Source: Ophiosphaerella korrae
Taxonomy: Eukaryota > Ascomycota > Dothideomycetes > Pleosporales > Phaeosphaeriaceae
Reading direction: 5' to 3'
NCBI GenBank assembly: GCA_028456385.1
Contig: JALNQF010000059.1
Location: 157,212 to 221,211 of the forward strand
Length of the DNA stretch: 64,000 bases
The translations under genes and the position numbers were made by a program. The notes below the pieces were generated by a model that saw nothing but the letters and a program-made list of their open reading frames with translations, had not been told where the DNA came from and made no database searches. Numbering within the stretch: position 1 is the first letter of the stretch; each line of letters opens with the position of its first letter. This document shows, one piece after another, positions 10,442 through 21,760 of this stretch.

Positions 10442-11674
10442 ATGGCTAACTCAAAATCCCATGACCTCAACTGCCTCACGATCAATGAGCTTGAGAACCT
10501 CACTGATGACCGCATGGACAAGCAAACGCGTGACTATTACAACGAAGGCGCAGACAACGGTTCGGCCTTGGCAGAAAACATTTCCGCATACCAGAAGTAT
10601 CGCATACGACCGCGTGTGCTCTGTGATATTTCTTCTATCGCTACACAAATTTCGATTTTTTGGTCATGGGACGAGTCTGCCACTTGGTGTTGCGCCGACA
10701 GCGACGCAAGGCCTTGCGTACTCCGAGGGTGAGCTTGCAACAGCACGTGCATGTAAGGAGATGGGTATTGCTATGGGTCTGAGCAGCTTTAGCACAACTA
10801 ACCTTGAGGATGTAAGGAGTGCCTTGGATAATACACATCCTGTAGCACTGTAATTATATCTCTTCGGGGAACGAGAAGAGAGCAAGAGGATGATTCGAGA
10901 GCGAAGGCTACGTACATAGCCGTGTTGCCAACCATTGATACGCCTATCCTTGGGAGAAGAAATCTGGAGATTCGGAATCAGTTCAAACTACCAAAACACC
11001 TCAAAATTAACAATTTCTTCAAAATACGACAGAAATGACGGACCTAGTATGGCTGCAGAAACTTTTTCAGCGCACAAGGAAGGTGCAATGGGATTTGCCA
11101 CCTCTGTGGCGGGCCTGCAAATAGAATCCAAACAAACACTACCGCAAGGCCAATAACTTTTCACACGCACGCTCCAAATCCAACTATTTGTTGAGAACAC
11201 GATATTGCCTGGCTAAAAGAGCAATGTCACTCCGAGATGCAGGTATGGGTAAAAGGAATTGCTACTAGTGAAGACGCACTATCGGCGTGTCACCATGGTG
11301 TCGACGGCATCGTCGTATCGAACCACGGTGGTCGTCAGCTCAATAGGGCACTTGCAACTCTAGGAACTTTACCCAAAGCCATAGACACAGTTCAATCTCA
11401 TGATAAGAATATTCCTTTTCACGTGGATGGAGGAATAAGGCATGGTACTGATATATTCAAAGCTCTGGCTTTGGCTGCGGATTTTGTATGGGTGGGCCAG
11501 CCGGTGTTGTGGGGACTAGCCTACAAAGGACTAGAATGTGTAGAGTTGTGGCTTAGGTTGCTAGTCGATGAGTTTAGATTGTGTATGAGACTTGCGGGTG
11601 TAACAAAGGTGGGTGATATTAGGAAGGAGTATGTGGTCAAAATTGATAATAGTGGATTTATCAGTCTGCTTTGA
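10442..11674 (+). pseudogene. FMN-dependent alpha-hydroxy-acid oxidase/dehydrogenase, disrupted
   Basis: Pieces in all three forward frames line up along one family member. An N-terminal helix region runs from ATG 10442 to about 10652. After a one-base excess in a T run near 10656-10661 the frame shifts to GHGTSLPLGVAPTATQGLA and continues to 10853, where it hits TAA (a Gln codon is expected: LQLYLF). A further shift precedes TIDTPILGRRN near 10930. The last part, about 11160-11674, carries the active-site motif SNHGGRQL and the FMN-phosphate motif DGGIRHGTD. A TGA also stands near 11192 where a Trp is expected. The intact family oxidises lactate or glycolate-type 2-hydroxy acids using FMN. 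CAA-to-TAA and TGG-to-TGA are the changes RIP makes. With at least two frameshifts and two stops, a functional product is not possible. Confidence 0.85.
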
Positions 11675-12088
11675 GCAGTTTATTAAATGTTCAACAATTT
11701 TACCTATTTTTAAACCCCAATATATTGGTCTCATCATGAAAGTTAAGAAATTTCATGCCACTACTTCAATTATTCGGGAAACCGTCTTGGCGCACTCGCC
11801 TTGCTTGTGACATGAAGGTGTAAAACCTTCTATGAAACGAATACTGGCTTTAGTTATTGGTTACCTACCTCTGATAGATAGATACCGTTCTCAGCTTGAC
11901 TTGTTACATATAACTGGGTGCTATTTAAAGATTTATACGACTTAAACTTTGTCAGCTTGATGCCAACTCTTTCCTTCCAGATACTCATAGCAGTATTTGA
12001 AACAATCTGTATAGCAAAGAACATAGCGCAATTAATGTGATAGCGGGTCTAAGAGCCAAGTTGATCTTACCATTGAATTATATACTGT
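11675..12088. other. Convergent intergenic region
   Basis: About 410 AT-rich bases between the 3' ends of the oxidase pseudogene and ELP2; no gene seen. Confidence 0.4.
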
Positions 12089-14546
12089 TCATACTACGGC
12101 GACATCATAGATACGGAGGGAAGTATCGTCGCTGACCGCCGCAATTTGTTGCGCTTCCGGGGCCCTGCCTGGTCTCCAAGCGATCTGGTTGACAGCCTTT
12201 GACGGTGAAAACGCCATATCGAGTTTAGTAACCTCGAATTTATCCATGGTTTCTACAGACACGCGGGCAATGGCAATTTCGCCATTCTCTGTACCAAAAG
12301 CGACGAGGATGTGGTCTAGGAAGACGGATTCATTACACGCCACAGTCGTGATTGCAACACTGGCGACGATTGTACCCTTGAGCCATACATCGTTTTCTGT
12401 AATTTGCCATATTCTGATAGACTTGTCCCTCCCAGCTGTGGTAAAGGTAGGCTGGACTTGCGGAGTCCACGATGCGCCTAGGATCATTCGTGTATGCCCT
12501 TTGGGATTCGCATGCTTTAGTATGTACTGTGAAGAGTCTATACTCCGCTCCCAGACCACCCACTGCCTATCCCGACCAACACTAAGCAGATATCGGTCAT
12601 CAGGTGAGAACTGTAACGCAGTCACAGTGAGCGAATGTGCCTTTAGTGGTGGCCTAACTTCTAGCCAATCCTTCGTATTGTATAGACGGATCACGGCATG
12701 GTCAATCGAACTCGCTCGGCATGCGGTTGCCACAAGGCTGCCATTCCTACTCACTGCTACTGCTGATATTTCATACCCGTGACCATACAACTTTTCTGTT
12801 TCAGGCCAGAGCAGGTGTCGAGCCAAATGATCTTCAAAGGGCGGATGGTTGAACTCAAGGTCTGATTTACATATTACGGATGAAGGATCGATGGCGTCAT
12901 TGCCTTCTCCATTGCCGTTCTGTGCTGCTTCATTGTCGTTGCTGCCCACGGCTCGGATAGCTTTATTGGATAGACCAAGCACTGGGACATTGGCGGCATC
13001 AGGGTGTTGAGCGGTAGTACTTGGATGAATTCCACATAAATTGTAGAGCATATCTGCGACACCTCTCGGTTCATCAAAAACACGGAGAAGTTTCTCATCT
13101 GCTCCGGAGATGAATTGAGAGTCTGTGATTGTGTCGATGCAGTTGAGATCATACCCATGGATTTGGGGACGTGAAAATTCGTGCCATGACATGTGTGATG
13201 CTTGATGTTCCCATTGTGAGTATACCCTTGTTGTTTGATCTGAGCCTGTTGTGAGTAGATATGACCCACCTTTAGACCAACAAACACTTTTGACTTCGCG
13301 CACATGGCCTGTTATAGCGACATGCTGCGCCCACGTATCGTCCGCGCTTGAATAATTCCACTTCCTCCAGCTCCCAGTGCGGCCAAGGGAGACGACAGAA
13401 CGGCCGTTGGGCGACCAGAGACCAATCCAAAACCCACCAGCACTTCCTGTGGCGCTTGTCGAACCCTTTTGTGCGCTGATTTCTCCCAGTCTTGTGATAC
13501 AAACCCAAATTCCAGATGAGGTATCACTTTCCCAGATAGCCAATGAGTTGTCTTCTGATGTTGAGAGCAGCTGAAGTTTGCCATGCCTGTGACACCAAGA
13601 TGCTGTGTATATCCAATCTTCATGGCCGAGAAGTAACGCCTCAAAGGTAATGGAATGTTTCGAGAGCGGAGATTCAATCCAGTGTGCCTTGTTTGACAAA
13701 GATTTAACTAAACCTCCTAAGGCAGGATCGTCTAGAGCGCTGCTTGCAGCAGGAAGTATGTCCCCGCGATGGATTCTCCATAGCCGGATATACTTGTCTT
13801 GACTTGCAGATACTAGCAAGAGATCGCTACTACCATCATACAAAGTTTCTTGAGTAAATTCAAGGGCCCGAATCCAACCTTCGTGCCCGGTGAGGGCTGC
13901 GGAAAGGCACCATTGCGTGTCGCGAGACACAAAAATCTGAATAATGTTTCGCGTGCCTGCAACTGCTAAGACAGTGGACGATTCATCTAACTGGGCCAAG
14001 GCGAGATTCAGAGGAAAATACTTGGGAGAGAGCGTGATAGTTTGCGACAACAATACGTCTATTGAGGAGTAGTCTGCATCATGGACAAGCTTCCAGAGCT
14101 TCACTAGGCCATCAGACGCGCCAGTAGCAAAGATATCCGACCCTGGAAGCGTGGCTATTCGTGTTAATGAGTTTGAATGTTCAGATATTGTTTTGATGCA
14201 CTCGAATTTGAAGGGATGCTCTCGCCAAGCGCGCCATAGCCGCAATGTATTGTCTGCAGAGCCGCTGAGAAGAATTGACACATTGGGGGATTGTGTGGGG
14301 AAAAACTTGACAGCGTTGACAGGCTTAGTGTGGCCATTTAAGACTGCTCGGACGCCATGCAGTTGTGTATCCTTCCCTGAGTTAGATTATGGGGGCTCTT
14401 AGGAAGGCTTGACTTGCCTGGGGATCCCATAGGGCAATCGCGTTGTCGGCGCCGAACGCTAAGAGCTGCAGGCCGCCTTGATCCCAATCTGCTGCAGCGG
14501 GATTTCGGTTGCCGCCTATTGAGATGAATGACGAGGAGATGTTCAT
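12089..14546 (-). CDS. ELP2: Elongator complex subunit 2 (WD40 protein)
   Basis: Exon 1 (14546-14418) and exon 2 (14371-12089) encode 803 residues. They are joined over a 46-bp intron (14417-14372) with a GC donor (CAG|GCAAGT) and acceptor GGGAAG; a CTAAC branch-like motif lies just upstream, too close to the alternative AG to use it. The N-terminus (ISIGGNRNPAAADW, then FGADNAIALWDP) and repeats such as GSADNTLRLWR, GASDGLVKLWK, SASQDKYIRLWR, GSDQTTRVYSQW and AGRDKSIRIWQ are those of Elp2, which builds two WD40 propellers. Elp2 scaffolds Elp1-Elp3, and Elongator makes the cm5 side chain on U34 of tRNAs. A start 13 codons upstream (14585) is possible, but the shorter form matches the family start. 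URM1 lies head to head 206 bp away. Confidence 0.93.
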
Positions 14547-14752
14547 TCTCACCAAATGCGCATTGTTGTTAGAGTCCAGCATCAAGTCATAGCGCCTTTG
14601 AGGATTTCTTTAGCGCTAGTTCTCGCTTAAGTAACCCAAAGTAGATAGACTAATACTGGACTCTATCACGAGGTTATGGTGCATAGTCTGCAGCAGCAGA
14701 GTGGTGTCAAGCTCATATATGCGCAGCGCATAGGGCATGGTTGATCTTCAGT
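14547..14752. promoter_or_regulatory. Shared divergent promoter of ELP2 and URM1
   Basis: Only 206 bp separate the two start codons, so both promoters and leaders must lie here. The URM1-side leader contains two short upstream frames: ATG at 14719 (4 codons plus stop) and ATG at 14737 (10 codons plus stop) that overlaps the URM1 start. Whether they are transcribed is unknown. Confidence 0.6.
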
Positions 14753-15174
14753 ATGTTGCACGATGCTAGTGTCCCAGTTACGATAGAGTTCACGTTTGTA
14801 AGCACTCTTGCATACAACATCAACCATCTGACATGCTGCAGCGGAGGGCTGGAGATTCTGTTCAGCAACCAAAAAAAGCATTCGCTTTCCATACCCGCCA
14901 GAGACGAGTCAGGCACCCGGGCAAACATCGCCTTCCTCGTGAGGCACCTCTGCGACAAGGTCATGACGGACCCTCGCAAGGAGCTTTTTGTTCTGGATGA
15001 TACTGTGTAAGTGGGCCTGCTCGCCGACAAAGCGCATTTGCTGACCAGCGCATCAGGCGACCAGGTATCTTGGTGCTCATCAATGAAGCTGATTGGGAGC
15101 TTGAAGGGGAGGACAAGTACGAGCTACAGAAGGACGATCATGTCACGTTTGTGTCAACGCTTCATGGCGGCTAG
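14753..15174 (+). CDS. URM1: Ubiquitin-related modifier 1 (sulfur carrier)
   Basis: Three small exons, 14753-14793, 14842-15006 and 15057-15174, give 107 residues. Introns are 48 bp (GTTTGT...GCAG with a CTGAC branch) and 50 bp (GTAAGT...TCAG). The joined protein has [15 protein letters not shown] at the start, then [17 protein letters not shown], and ends exactly in STLHGG, the hallmark Urm1 tail. The terminal Gly-Gly is the site that the E1-like enzyme Uba4 thiocarboxylates. The carrier then delivers sulfur for 2-thiolation of U34 in tRNAs for Lys, Glu and Gln, and can also be conjugated to proteins. Length is close to the family norm of about 100. The start codon is the first ATG in frame with the fold; it is the least certain part. 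Confidence 0.93.
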
Positions 15175-15428
15175 TTCTCCCAACCCCTCTCTCGGTGTTG
15201 TTCCACCGAAGTACCCTGTGCAATCAAACTGGAGCAGGATGCTAGCGAGTAGGTAGAGAAATGAAGTGGTTGGGGCAGAACCCAGGTATTAACTACAAAA
15301 TTGGTCTAATCTGCATGCACGTGAACGCGCGTTGTCGTGTGCAACCCTGGGTCCCTCGCTTATCATACGCGCCTCCACCACCACCACATCGACAACAACA
15401 ACCATATCTTCAGGAGGCCCGTATCCTC

Positions 15429-17204
15429 ATGGCATTTTCTAGCGATGATGAAGACCTCAAGTCAGCCATTGCGTTGTCCTTGCAGTCGGGCTACCCAACT
15501 GATCAGGCCATATCTGATGAGGAAGGTGAGGATATGCGACGCGCGATCGCATTATCTCTACAAGATCCGGAAGGCCCTGATAGCCCGGAGAAGCCAATAT
15601 CAGACGGCTCAGCACAAGTAGGCTCACATTTCAGTCGATCCTCAAAGAAGGGGCAATCTCCTCGGCCAATCACCGAAGTTACATCAACGACATCAACGAC
15701 ATCATCTAGCAAGGTCATGGGCTTTCCTGGAATGGATCGCAAAACTATGGAACTTGAACGGCTAGCGAGACTAGGCAAGAGGAAGCGAGACCAAGAGCCT
15801 GAACGAAGTTCGAAGCAAGTTGTAAAATCGCTTCAATCATCTACGGCCACCAAGCTTCAATATCCCAAAGGAGTCATCAAGCGAACCTTTGCTACCAAAT
15901 ACCCACGTACTGACGATGTTACCTTGGATGAGGTTCTCGAAGCAGATCACGTACAAATAGCCGTCATCAGCTCGTTTATGTGGGATTCTGAGTGGCTAAA
16001 CAAGAAGTTGAATCCAGCCAAGGTGAAACAAATCTGGATCATGAATGCAAAGTATCAAGACGTCCAACAACGATGGGTGCGTGAGATGGCAGCAGCAGAA
16101 ATCCCTAACCTAAGGTTGCACTTTCCACCCATGGAAGGCATGATCCACAGCATGCACAGCAAACTCATGCTGCTTTTCGGTCGAGACAAGCTTCGGTTTG
16201 TTGTACCAACAGCAAATATGACCCCAGTTGACTGGGGCGAGGTCAAGAATGACTGGCAACCTGGCGTCATGGAAAATTCTATATTTCTGATCGATCTGCC
16301 GCGAAGAGATGATGGGCTGGTGGGAAGCAAGGAGGAGCTAACGGCGTTTGGGGCTGAGCTGGTATACTTTCTGGAGAAGCAGAGAGTGGAGAAGAAGGTT
16401 TTGGAGGGTGTGTTGAAGTTTGACTTTTCACAGACAGGGCACCTTCGCTTTGTACATTCCATGTGAGTAAAGGTGGATATTTGTAATGCATATTGGCTGA
16501 TATCAAGTAGTGGTGGGTCTCACAAAGGTAAGCAGCATCATGAAACTGGTTTTCCGGGGTTGATGAGAGCCATTCGGGATTTACAACTTCATGGTGTCAA
16601 GAGAATAGAGCTTGATTATGCGGCATCCTCCATTGGCGCAATCAGCGAAGCTTTCCTGCAGCGGTTGTATCTCGCTGCCTGTGGCGAAGAGTTCACAAAC
16701 ACGTCAATTCTACCCAATGTAGGTGATAGTATACGGATCTACTTTCCTACGGACAAGGCAGTCAAGAATAGCGTTGGTGGGCCGGACTGCGGTGGCATCA
16801 TCTCGCTGGCCCGACAGAGCTACTATGCGGCAAGCTTTCCTCGCCATTGCCTGCGCAACTATGACTCGACGCGGCGCGGAATGCTCTCGCACAACAAGCT
16901 CCTGTTTGCGCGAGGGCGCAGGCAGGACGGAACGGGGCTAGCATGGGTGTATGTTGGTTCGGCCAACGTGTCCGAGGCGGCATGGGGAGGGCAGAAGGTG
17001 GTCAAGGGAGGGCAGATGGGCAGTCTGAACATTCGCAACTGGGAGTGCGGCGTGGTGATGGCGGTGCCGAATGACAGACTAGGGATGGGCGAGGAAAAGG
17101 AGGGGGTACCGGCGATGAGTGTTTTTGAGGGCACGGTCGAGGTGCCGTTTGTGTATCCTGGTGAGGGTTACGGGGACCAGCCGCCTTGGCTGTTCCAGCC
17201 GTGA
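15429..17204 (+). CDS. TDP1: Tyrosyl-DNA phosphodiesterase 1 with N-terminal ubiquitin-interacting motifs
   Basis: Exon 1 (15429-16462) and exon 2 (16511-17204) join over a 48-bp intron (GTGAGT...AAGTAG), giving 575 residues. The N-terminus has two ubiquitin-interacting motifs, DEDLKSAIALSLQ and GEDMRRAIALSLQD, followed by a disordered Ser/Lys-rich segment. The catalytic part has both HKD half-sites: HSKLMLLFG (H243) with PTANMT, and SHNKLLFARG (H472) with GSANVSEAAWG, as in Tdp1. The enzyme removes stalled topoisomerase I peptides from DNA 3' ends in the nucleus. The splice restores HSIGGSHKG. The acceptor is a tandem AAG/TAG three bases apart and would give one extra Ser if the first were used. 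ATG 15429 was preferred over 15261 because the upstream residues look untranslated. Confidence 0.9.
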
Positions 17205-17443
17205 TAAGCGAGCGGAGAGGTTGGAATATTTCCGACGATTTTGGGCCGGGGTGCTGTCACGCACGACATGCAGTTAGCAAGCACTAGGGACTAGACAGCC
17301 GCAGATCGGCTGCGTCGGAAGTGGCGCGCCGATCCGTCGACATATTATCGTGACTTCACCTAGGAGCGTATCTACTGCTGGCTGCTGGGCCGTGGTGTTG
17401 ACTACACAGCAGCTCCTCCTCCTCCCCCTCTGCCCTCTTCCCC

Positions 17444-19220
17444 ATGGCCGCGAGCGTCAACGGGCCCATCACGGCGCCAATTCACGTGTGGTTCACCAGC
17501 CCAGCGCGGTCCCATCCAGACGCCAGCCAGGCCAAAGAGCTGCCGCTGCACCTGATCCAACTGATCCTCAGCCATGTACTCCTCCTCCTCCTCTGCCGAC
17601 ACGTAACCTGACGCCAGACTGCAGCTCGATCATGTGGCGGACCTCGCACGCATCACGCGCACGTCGCGCCTTTTCTACTACATGACGCTGCCACGACTGT
17701 ACGAGCACGTCTCGCTACACGCCTATCCTGAGATCCGCTACACGTCCCAGGGCCTGCCAGAGGGCTACGGCAGCGGCAGCCCGTTTGCCATGGGCCTCAA
17801 CACGCTCGTGGCCCGCAGCGTGACCGATTACGTCTACTCGTTCCGCGTCATAGGCGACTGGCGGGCACATGGCGACGACGAGTACAAGCACGGGCGGGTG
17901 CCAGACAACCACATGATGCTGCAGATTGCCGTGCGGGCCGCGCTGGACAAGATGCCCAAGCTGCGGACGTTTGCGTGGGAGCTCAACACCAAGCCCCTCA
18001 GCACCCTCTACCAGGGCCTGGCTAGCTGCGCGGCTACGCTAACCACCTTCATCTTGCGCTGCCCAACTCGCCGCGCCCCCCAGCCCACCACCACCATTGC
18101 GGCCCTGCCCAACCTGCGCTCACTCGTCGTTTATGACATGGACCCGCTGTGCTACCCAGACGACCTGTCACTGGTCCTGCTACGGGCCACCAAGCTTGAG
18201 AGCCTGCAATTGCACTGGCACCCACGCATGCGCGATGCCGGCGAGGAATCAGTCAATCTCATGTCTCTCTTTGGCCGCTGCCTGGCCGCCAAGCAAACGC
18301 TGCCCGTCCGCACCTTAACCATCCACAACCTCTACACCCGTTTCCTCGGCGGCGGTTTCGAAGACGTCCTCGACATCGACCGCCTTCGTGAGGTCTCCGT
18401 CTTCAACTCTATGGGCTCATCCGACCCCATGACCGTCTTCCTGGACGACGCTTGGCGCATCAACAGCGCCCGTCCCGTGCCCCGTAACCTCAAGATGCTG
18501 CGCACCAACCACACCGACCGCGACCAGGTCCTCGACCTGGCGAAGCTCACCTGCCTCGACCGCCTCTACATTGTCAGCAGCCCCACCAAAGACGCCTTCA
18601 AGACTAACAGCACCGCGCCCACCCCATCCACCCCCTCCACCGCCCGTAACACACCCCCCCTTTCCGATCGGGCATGTACCACCGGTAGCGACTTGCTCGC
18701 CGTCATCGAGACGCATCACCACAATATCCGCCACCTGCTTCTCTCTGACCGCTGGCTCATCTCCGACAGTGCCCTCTACCGCCTCTGCCGCGCCTGTCCA
18801 AACCTCGAACAGCTTGGATTCCGCTGCTGCATCCCACCTTTCGAATTTCTCCGCAAAGTCTTTGCCTGCATGCCTCGACTGTTCGCCATCCGCATGCTCC
18901 TTCGCTCCGGCTCCGAGCTTGCTGACACCATCTCGTCAATGGATGCCGAGATGCACGCTTTTGCCGTCGCTAGCGAGTTCTGGCGCCCGGAATATAGTAA
19001 TCTTCGATACATTGGCTTCGGAGATAAGCTTGTCTTCCGGTTAGGAGGAGTAGTCTTTCCGCCTAAGGATGCCCCGGCCATCGCACAAGGACAGGAGAAT
19101 AGCTTCAATGCGAAACGAGCCGGCCCACTCAGGAGGGTGAAGCTGGTCAATCCAGACAGTGTGAAATGGATCGAAATTTGGGGCATGGACACTAGCGAAT
19201 TTTCCACAAAATTCCCTTGA
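17444..19220 (+). CDS. F-box protein with leucine-rich C-terminal region
   Basis: Exon 1 (17444-17575) and exon 2 (17625-19220) flank a 49-bp intron (GTACTC...GCAG) and encode 575 residues. Splicing reconstitutes an F-box at residues about 34-75: LPLHLIQLILSHLDHVADLARITRTSR followed by LPRLYEHV. The rest contains irregular Leu-rich repeats (LPNLRSLVVYDMD, LESLQLHW, LRHLLLSDRW, CPNLEQLGFR), a typical substrate-recognition layout. By family it would link targets to Skp1-Cullin-1 ubiquitin ligases; the target is unknown. The donor GTACTC is not the commonest form, but the only alternative in frame would leave a 22-bp intron. Codon use is GC-rich, different from the flanking genes. Confidence 0.8.
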
Positions 19221-20345
19221 GCCAGTAGAGATGCTGAAAACAGGTTCAAACCAAACATACTCTAACTTGCCCTTCTCCGGCGCGAACCTTCTTGGTCAAT
19301 CTCATCCAATACCTCTTCATCCTCTGGTCCAACGGTGAGCTTGGATTGGCAGCTACGCACATCTTCCTAGCCTGCTTCTTGGAAATCAGTCGATATCTTG
19401 ATGTTTGAGGTTGACGGAATACTCCTCTGATCAGTGCCATCTGGCTTACAATCGCTGCACTCGTTCACTTGATGTTGTTGGATGGGGATTTATATATTAC
19501 GTACGACTGTTGTTGCATGGTTTCTTATCAATGTGACGAAAACAGGACAGCTCCCGACCATCACAGCCAAGCTACATTCGATACTACTCTAATGCTGGAT
19601 TCTGAATAGACCCATGATGCCAAATGCACCATGTAGAGGGAATCGATAGACTCCGGAGAATGCGCGGTGACAGGGCCGTTATTTCGAGCGGTTGGTTGGT
19701 ATTGGGAACAGATATAGGTGAAAAGGGCCATGCTCATGAGAGCTAACAGGACTTTGGCAGCGTACTTGTAATAGCGTGAAACAATCTGTGAGTGAATATT
19801 GCGGGATGCTTGGCAACGCCCAAATGTAAACCACAATTTCATGCTAGAGCATGCGGCGAAGTGTGATAAAACTAGAGGAAATTGCCTTGACAACCCACAA
19901 GATAATAAAGGAAAGCAGGGTGTTATAGAAGGAGAGCTTGACCATGAATTTGCGATCAGATTTGAACGTAGGATGGGGCTTCAATCACTTTTCGTCAATA
20001 AAACGGTAATAAGCAGTAACTATGTAAAGGGCCACCATGATAAGACATTATAGGGATGCGAAATATACAATAGCTTCCCGTATAGCCCAAGGGTTTTTCT
20101 GCATAAGCTGGAGTAATGAGGAAGTGGGCGAAGACGAAGGTCAAACAAGCCAACAAACAAACAAAAATATGCCCAAGTCAACAAGTGGTGTCTCAGGTGC
20201 GTCTCAAAACTCATACATGGAACTTTCTAACAACAGCCACTCTGATCTAAATGAAGTCAGATAACATTTATCCCATCCATTAATTGTACAAATTGACTGT
20301 CTAGTATAGTGATACGTGGGACTATGATTTTAGCTACATATAGCT
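19221..20345. other. 1.1-kb convergent intergenic region with small unassigned frames
   Basis: Two minus-strand frames are noted but not called with confidence: 19440-19246 (64 residues, Lys/Arg-rich) and 19893-19561 (110 residues with one hydrophobic stretch, KVLLALMSMALFTYI). Neither matches a family I recognise, and no splice-joined extension was found. Confidence 0.4.
19246..19440 (-). CDS. Possible small basic protein, unknown
   Basis: A 64-residue frame beginning MALIRGVFRQPQTSRYR, strongly basic with several Lys/Arg pairs. Base composition is compatible with coding and the N-terminus could be a mitochondrial signal. No family was recognised. It sits 25 bp beyond the F-box gene on the opposite strand and may simply be a chance frame in its 3' region. 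Confidence 0.25.
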   Translation of the reverse strand: MALIRGVFRQPQTSRYRLISKKQARKMCVAANPSSPLDQRMKRYWMRLTKKVRAGEGQVRVCLV

Positions 20346-21594
20346 TTAAGCATAACGTAGGCCTTCACTCTTTTCATTGCTCGAGCTTCCAACGAACCCA
20401 CCGGCCTGTCCCGATGTACCTTGAGATGCTGGATATGGCTGTGGTGCCAATTGCGCAGAGACCATCCTTTGCGGGTACATTGAGGCCGTCGGGTAAGCTT
20501 GTTGTTGCATCGGCAATTGATAGTAGCCCATTTGCGGTTGTCCCCAACCGATTCCAGGCAGTATATGGGCTTGGCCTGGTGGCGGAACCACCGCTCCATT
20601 CAATATCATTGTTTGTACAATACTGGCTGCCAGTTTCTCGGCATCTTTACTGATTTTGCTGCGGTTGTGGCGGTGACAGTCAACGCATGCCTGAAATTTT
20701 GAGTCAGTATATTATACTATGCCATCATGAGTGACCTCGTACCCATATGAATAATGTTAGGTGCAATATTAGAGCAAAGAATTGGCAGACCACACCGGTC
20801 GTCTCAACGTTTTGACGATGTGGCTTTTCCTCCCAAAGCTTGTTGATGTAAGCGTCTTGGTCTTGGCAATTTTTGAAAGTCGATGAATATTCGTTGCGAT
20901 ATGAATAGCCGCTCGACGTGCGGTTACAATCACGAGTGTAACCCGAATTGCTGTAAGGATCTGAAGAACTGCGGCTGTGCCATACCCAGGTACCGTTGTC
21001 TGCTAGTCCGTAGCTCCCGCTGCTAGAATATCCATAGCCCAGGTCACCAAATTCGCCCCAGCTTATTAACTCGGCCAATGCAAACATGCCAAATAAAGCG
21101 GTGGTGATGAAGCCCAGCCACAGTATTAAATCGATCGCTACGCGTACTCCAGGGTGTACAGGTCGTTTGCGTATTACAAGAACAAGAATGCAGGCTGCGC
21201 ACCAGATTATGGATAAAGAGAATGACAGAAGACATGGCCACAAGATGCTGTCGTATCCATAGTCGTATGAGTAACCAATATTAGGTGTTGTGCTCAGACA
21301 CCAGGCGATTGTGCCGATACCGATGAACCCTACTATGATGGCGGCAGTTTGGAGACTGCTTTTGAATTTCCAGTATCGATCGACATTGTTGAGGCGAGCA
21401 TTGAGGGTTTGCGTTTCTTCAGTTGTCGGCGCAGGGGGTGTAGTCGCGGCGGTATCTGGTGTCGTTGGGGGAGGAGCAGCGTTCGCAGTTGTGGGTCGCG
21501 AAGAGTTGGAATGGGGTGTCGCAGCGGTGTGTAATGGTGCATTTACTAGGGTTGTTTGTGGCGCCTGAGGCGCTGGTAGTATTTGATCAGTCAT
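20346..21594 (-). CDS. Four-TM MARVEL-like membrane protein
   Basis: Exon 1 (21594-20743) and exon 2 (20690-20346) join over a 52-bp intron (GTACGA...TTTCAG), giving 398 residues. The start is MTDQILPAPQ at 21594; an open extension upstream only translates the pyrimidine-rich leader and is discarded. After a Pro/Thr/Ala-rich N-terminus come four hydrophobic segments (TAAIIVGFIGIGTIAWCL; ILWPCLLSFSLSIIWCAACI; IDLILWLGFITTALFGMFAL; VCQFFALILHLTLFIWACV). The splice falls inside the fourth and leads to CVDCHRHNRSK, a Cys/His/Arg-rich exit typical of fungal MARVEL proteins. The loop between TM3 and TM4 is Ser/Tyr/Gly-rich with Asn glycosylation motifs. The C-terminal tail is Gln/Pro/Tyr-rich and cytosolic by prediction. 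Function unknown; related proteins sit in plasma-membrane domains. Confidence 0.75.
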
Positions 21595-21698
21595 TAAGAA
21601 ATTAGTATAATTAAGATTTGTGGAAGCAAGCGAATGAATGCACAAAATGTTGCGCGGGTTTGATGGGAATGAATGGTCAAAAGGAATATGTTGGACGT

Positions 21699-21760
21699 AA
21701 AGGGAAAAAGGGAAGAAGAAGAAAAAAAAAAAAAAGAAGAAGAAGAAGAAGAAGGGAAAG
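21699..21760 (+). repeat. Polypurine (GAA/A) tract in the leader of the MARVEL-like gene
   Basis: Sixty-two consecutive purines, including a run of As followed by GAA repeats. On the gene's own strand it is a CT-rich tract about 105-165 bases upstream of the start codon, as is common in fungal promoters and leaders. Confidence 0.85.

Noticed and set aside
19561..19893. 110-residue minus-strand frame with one hydrophobic segment
   Set aside because: No family resemblance or splice partner; kept only as a remark in the intergenic entry.
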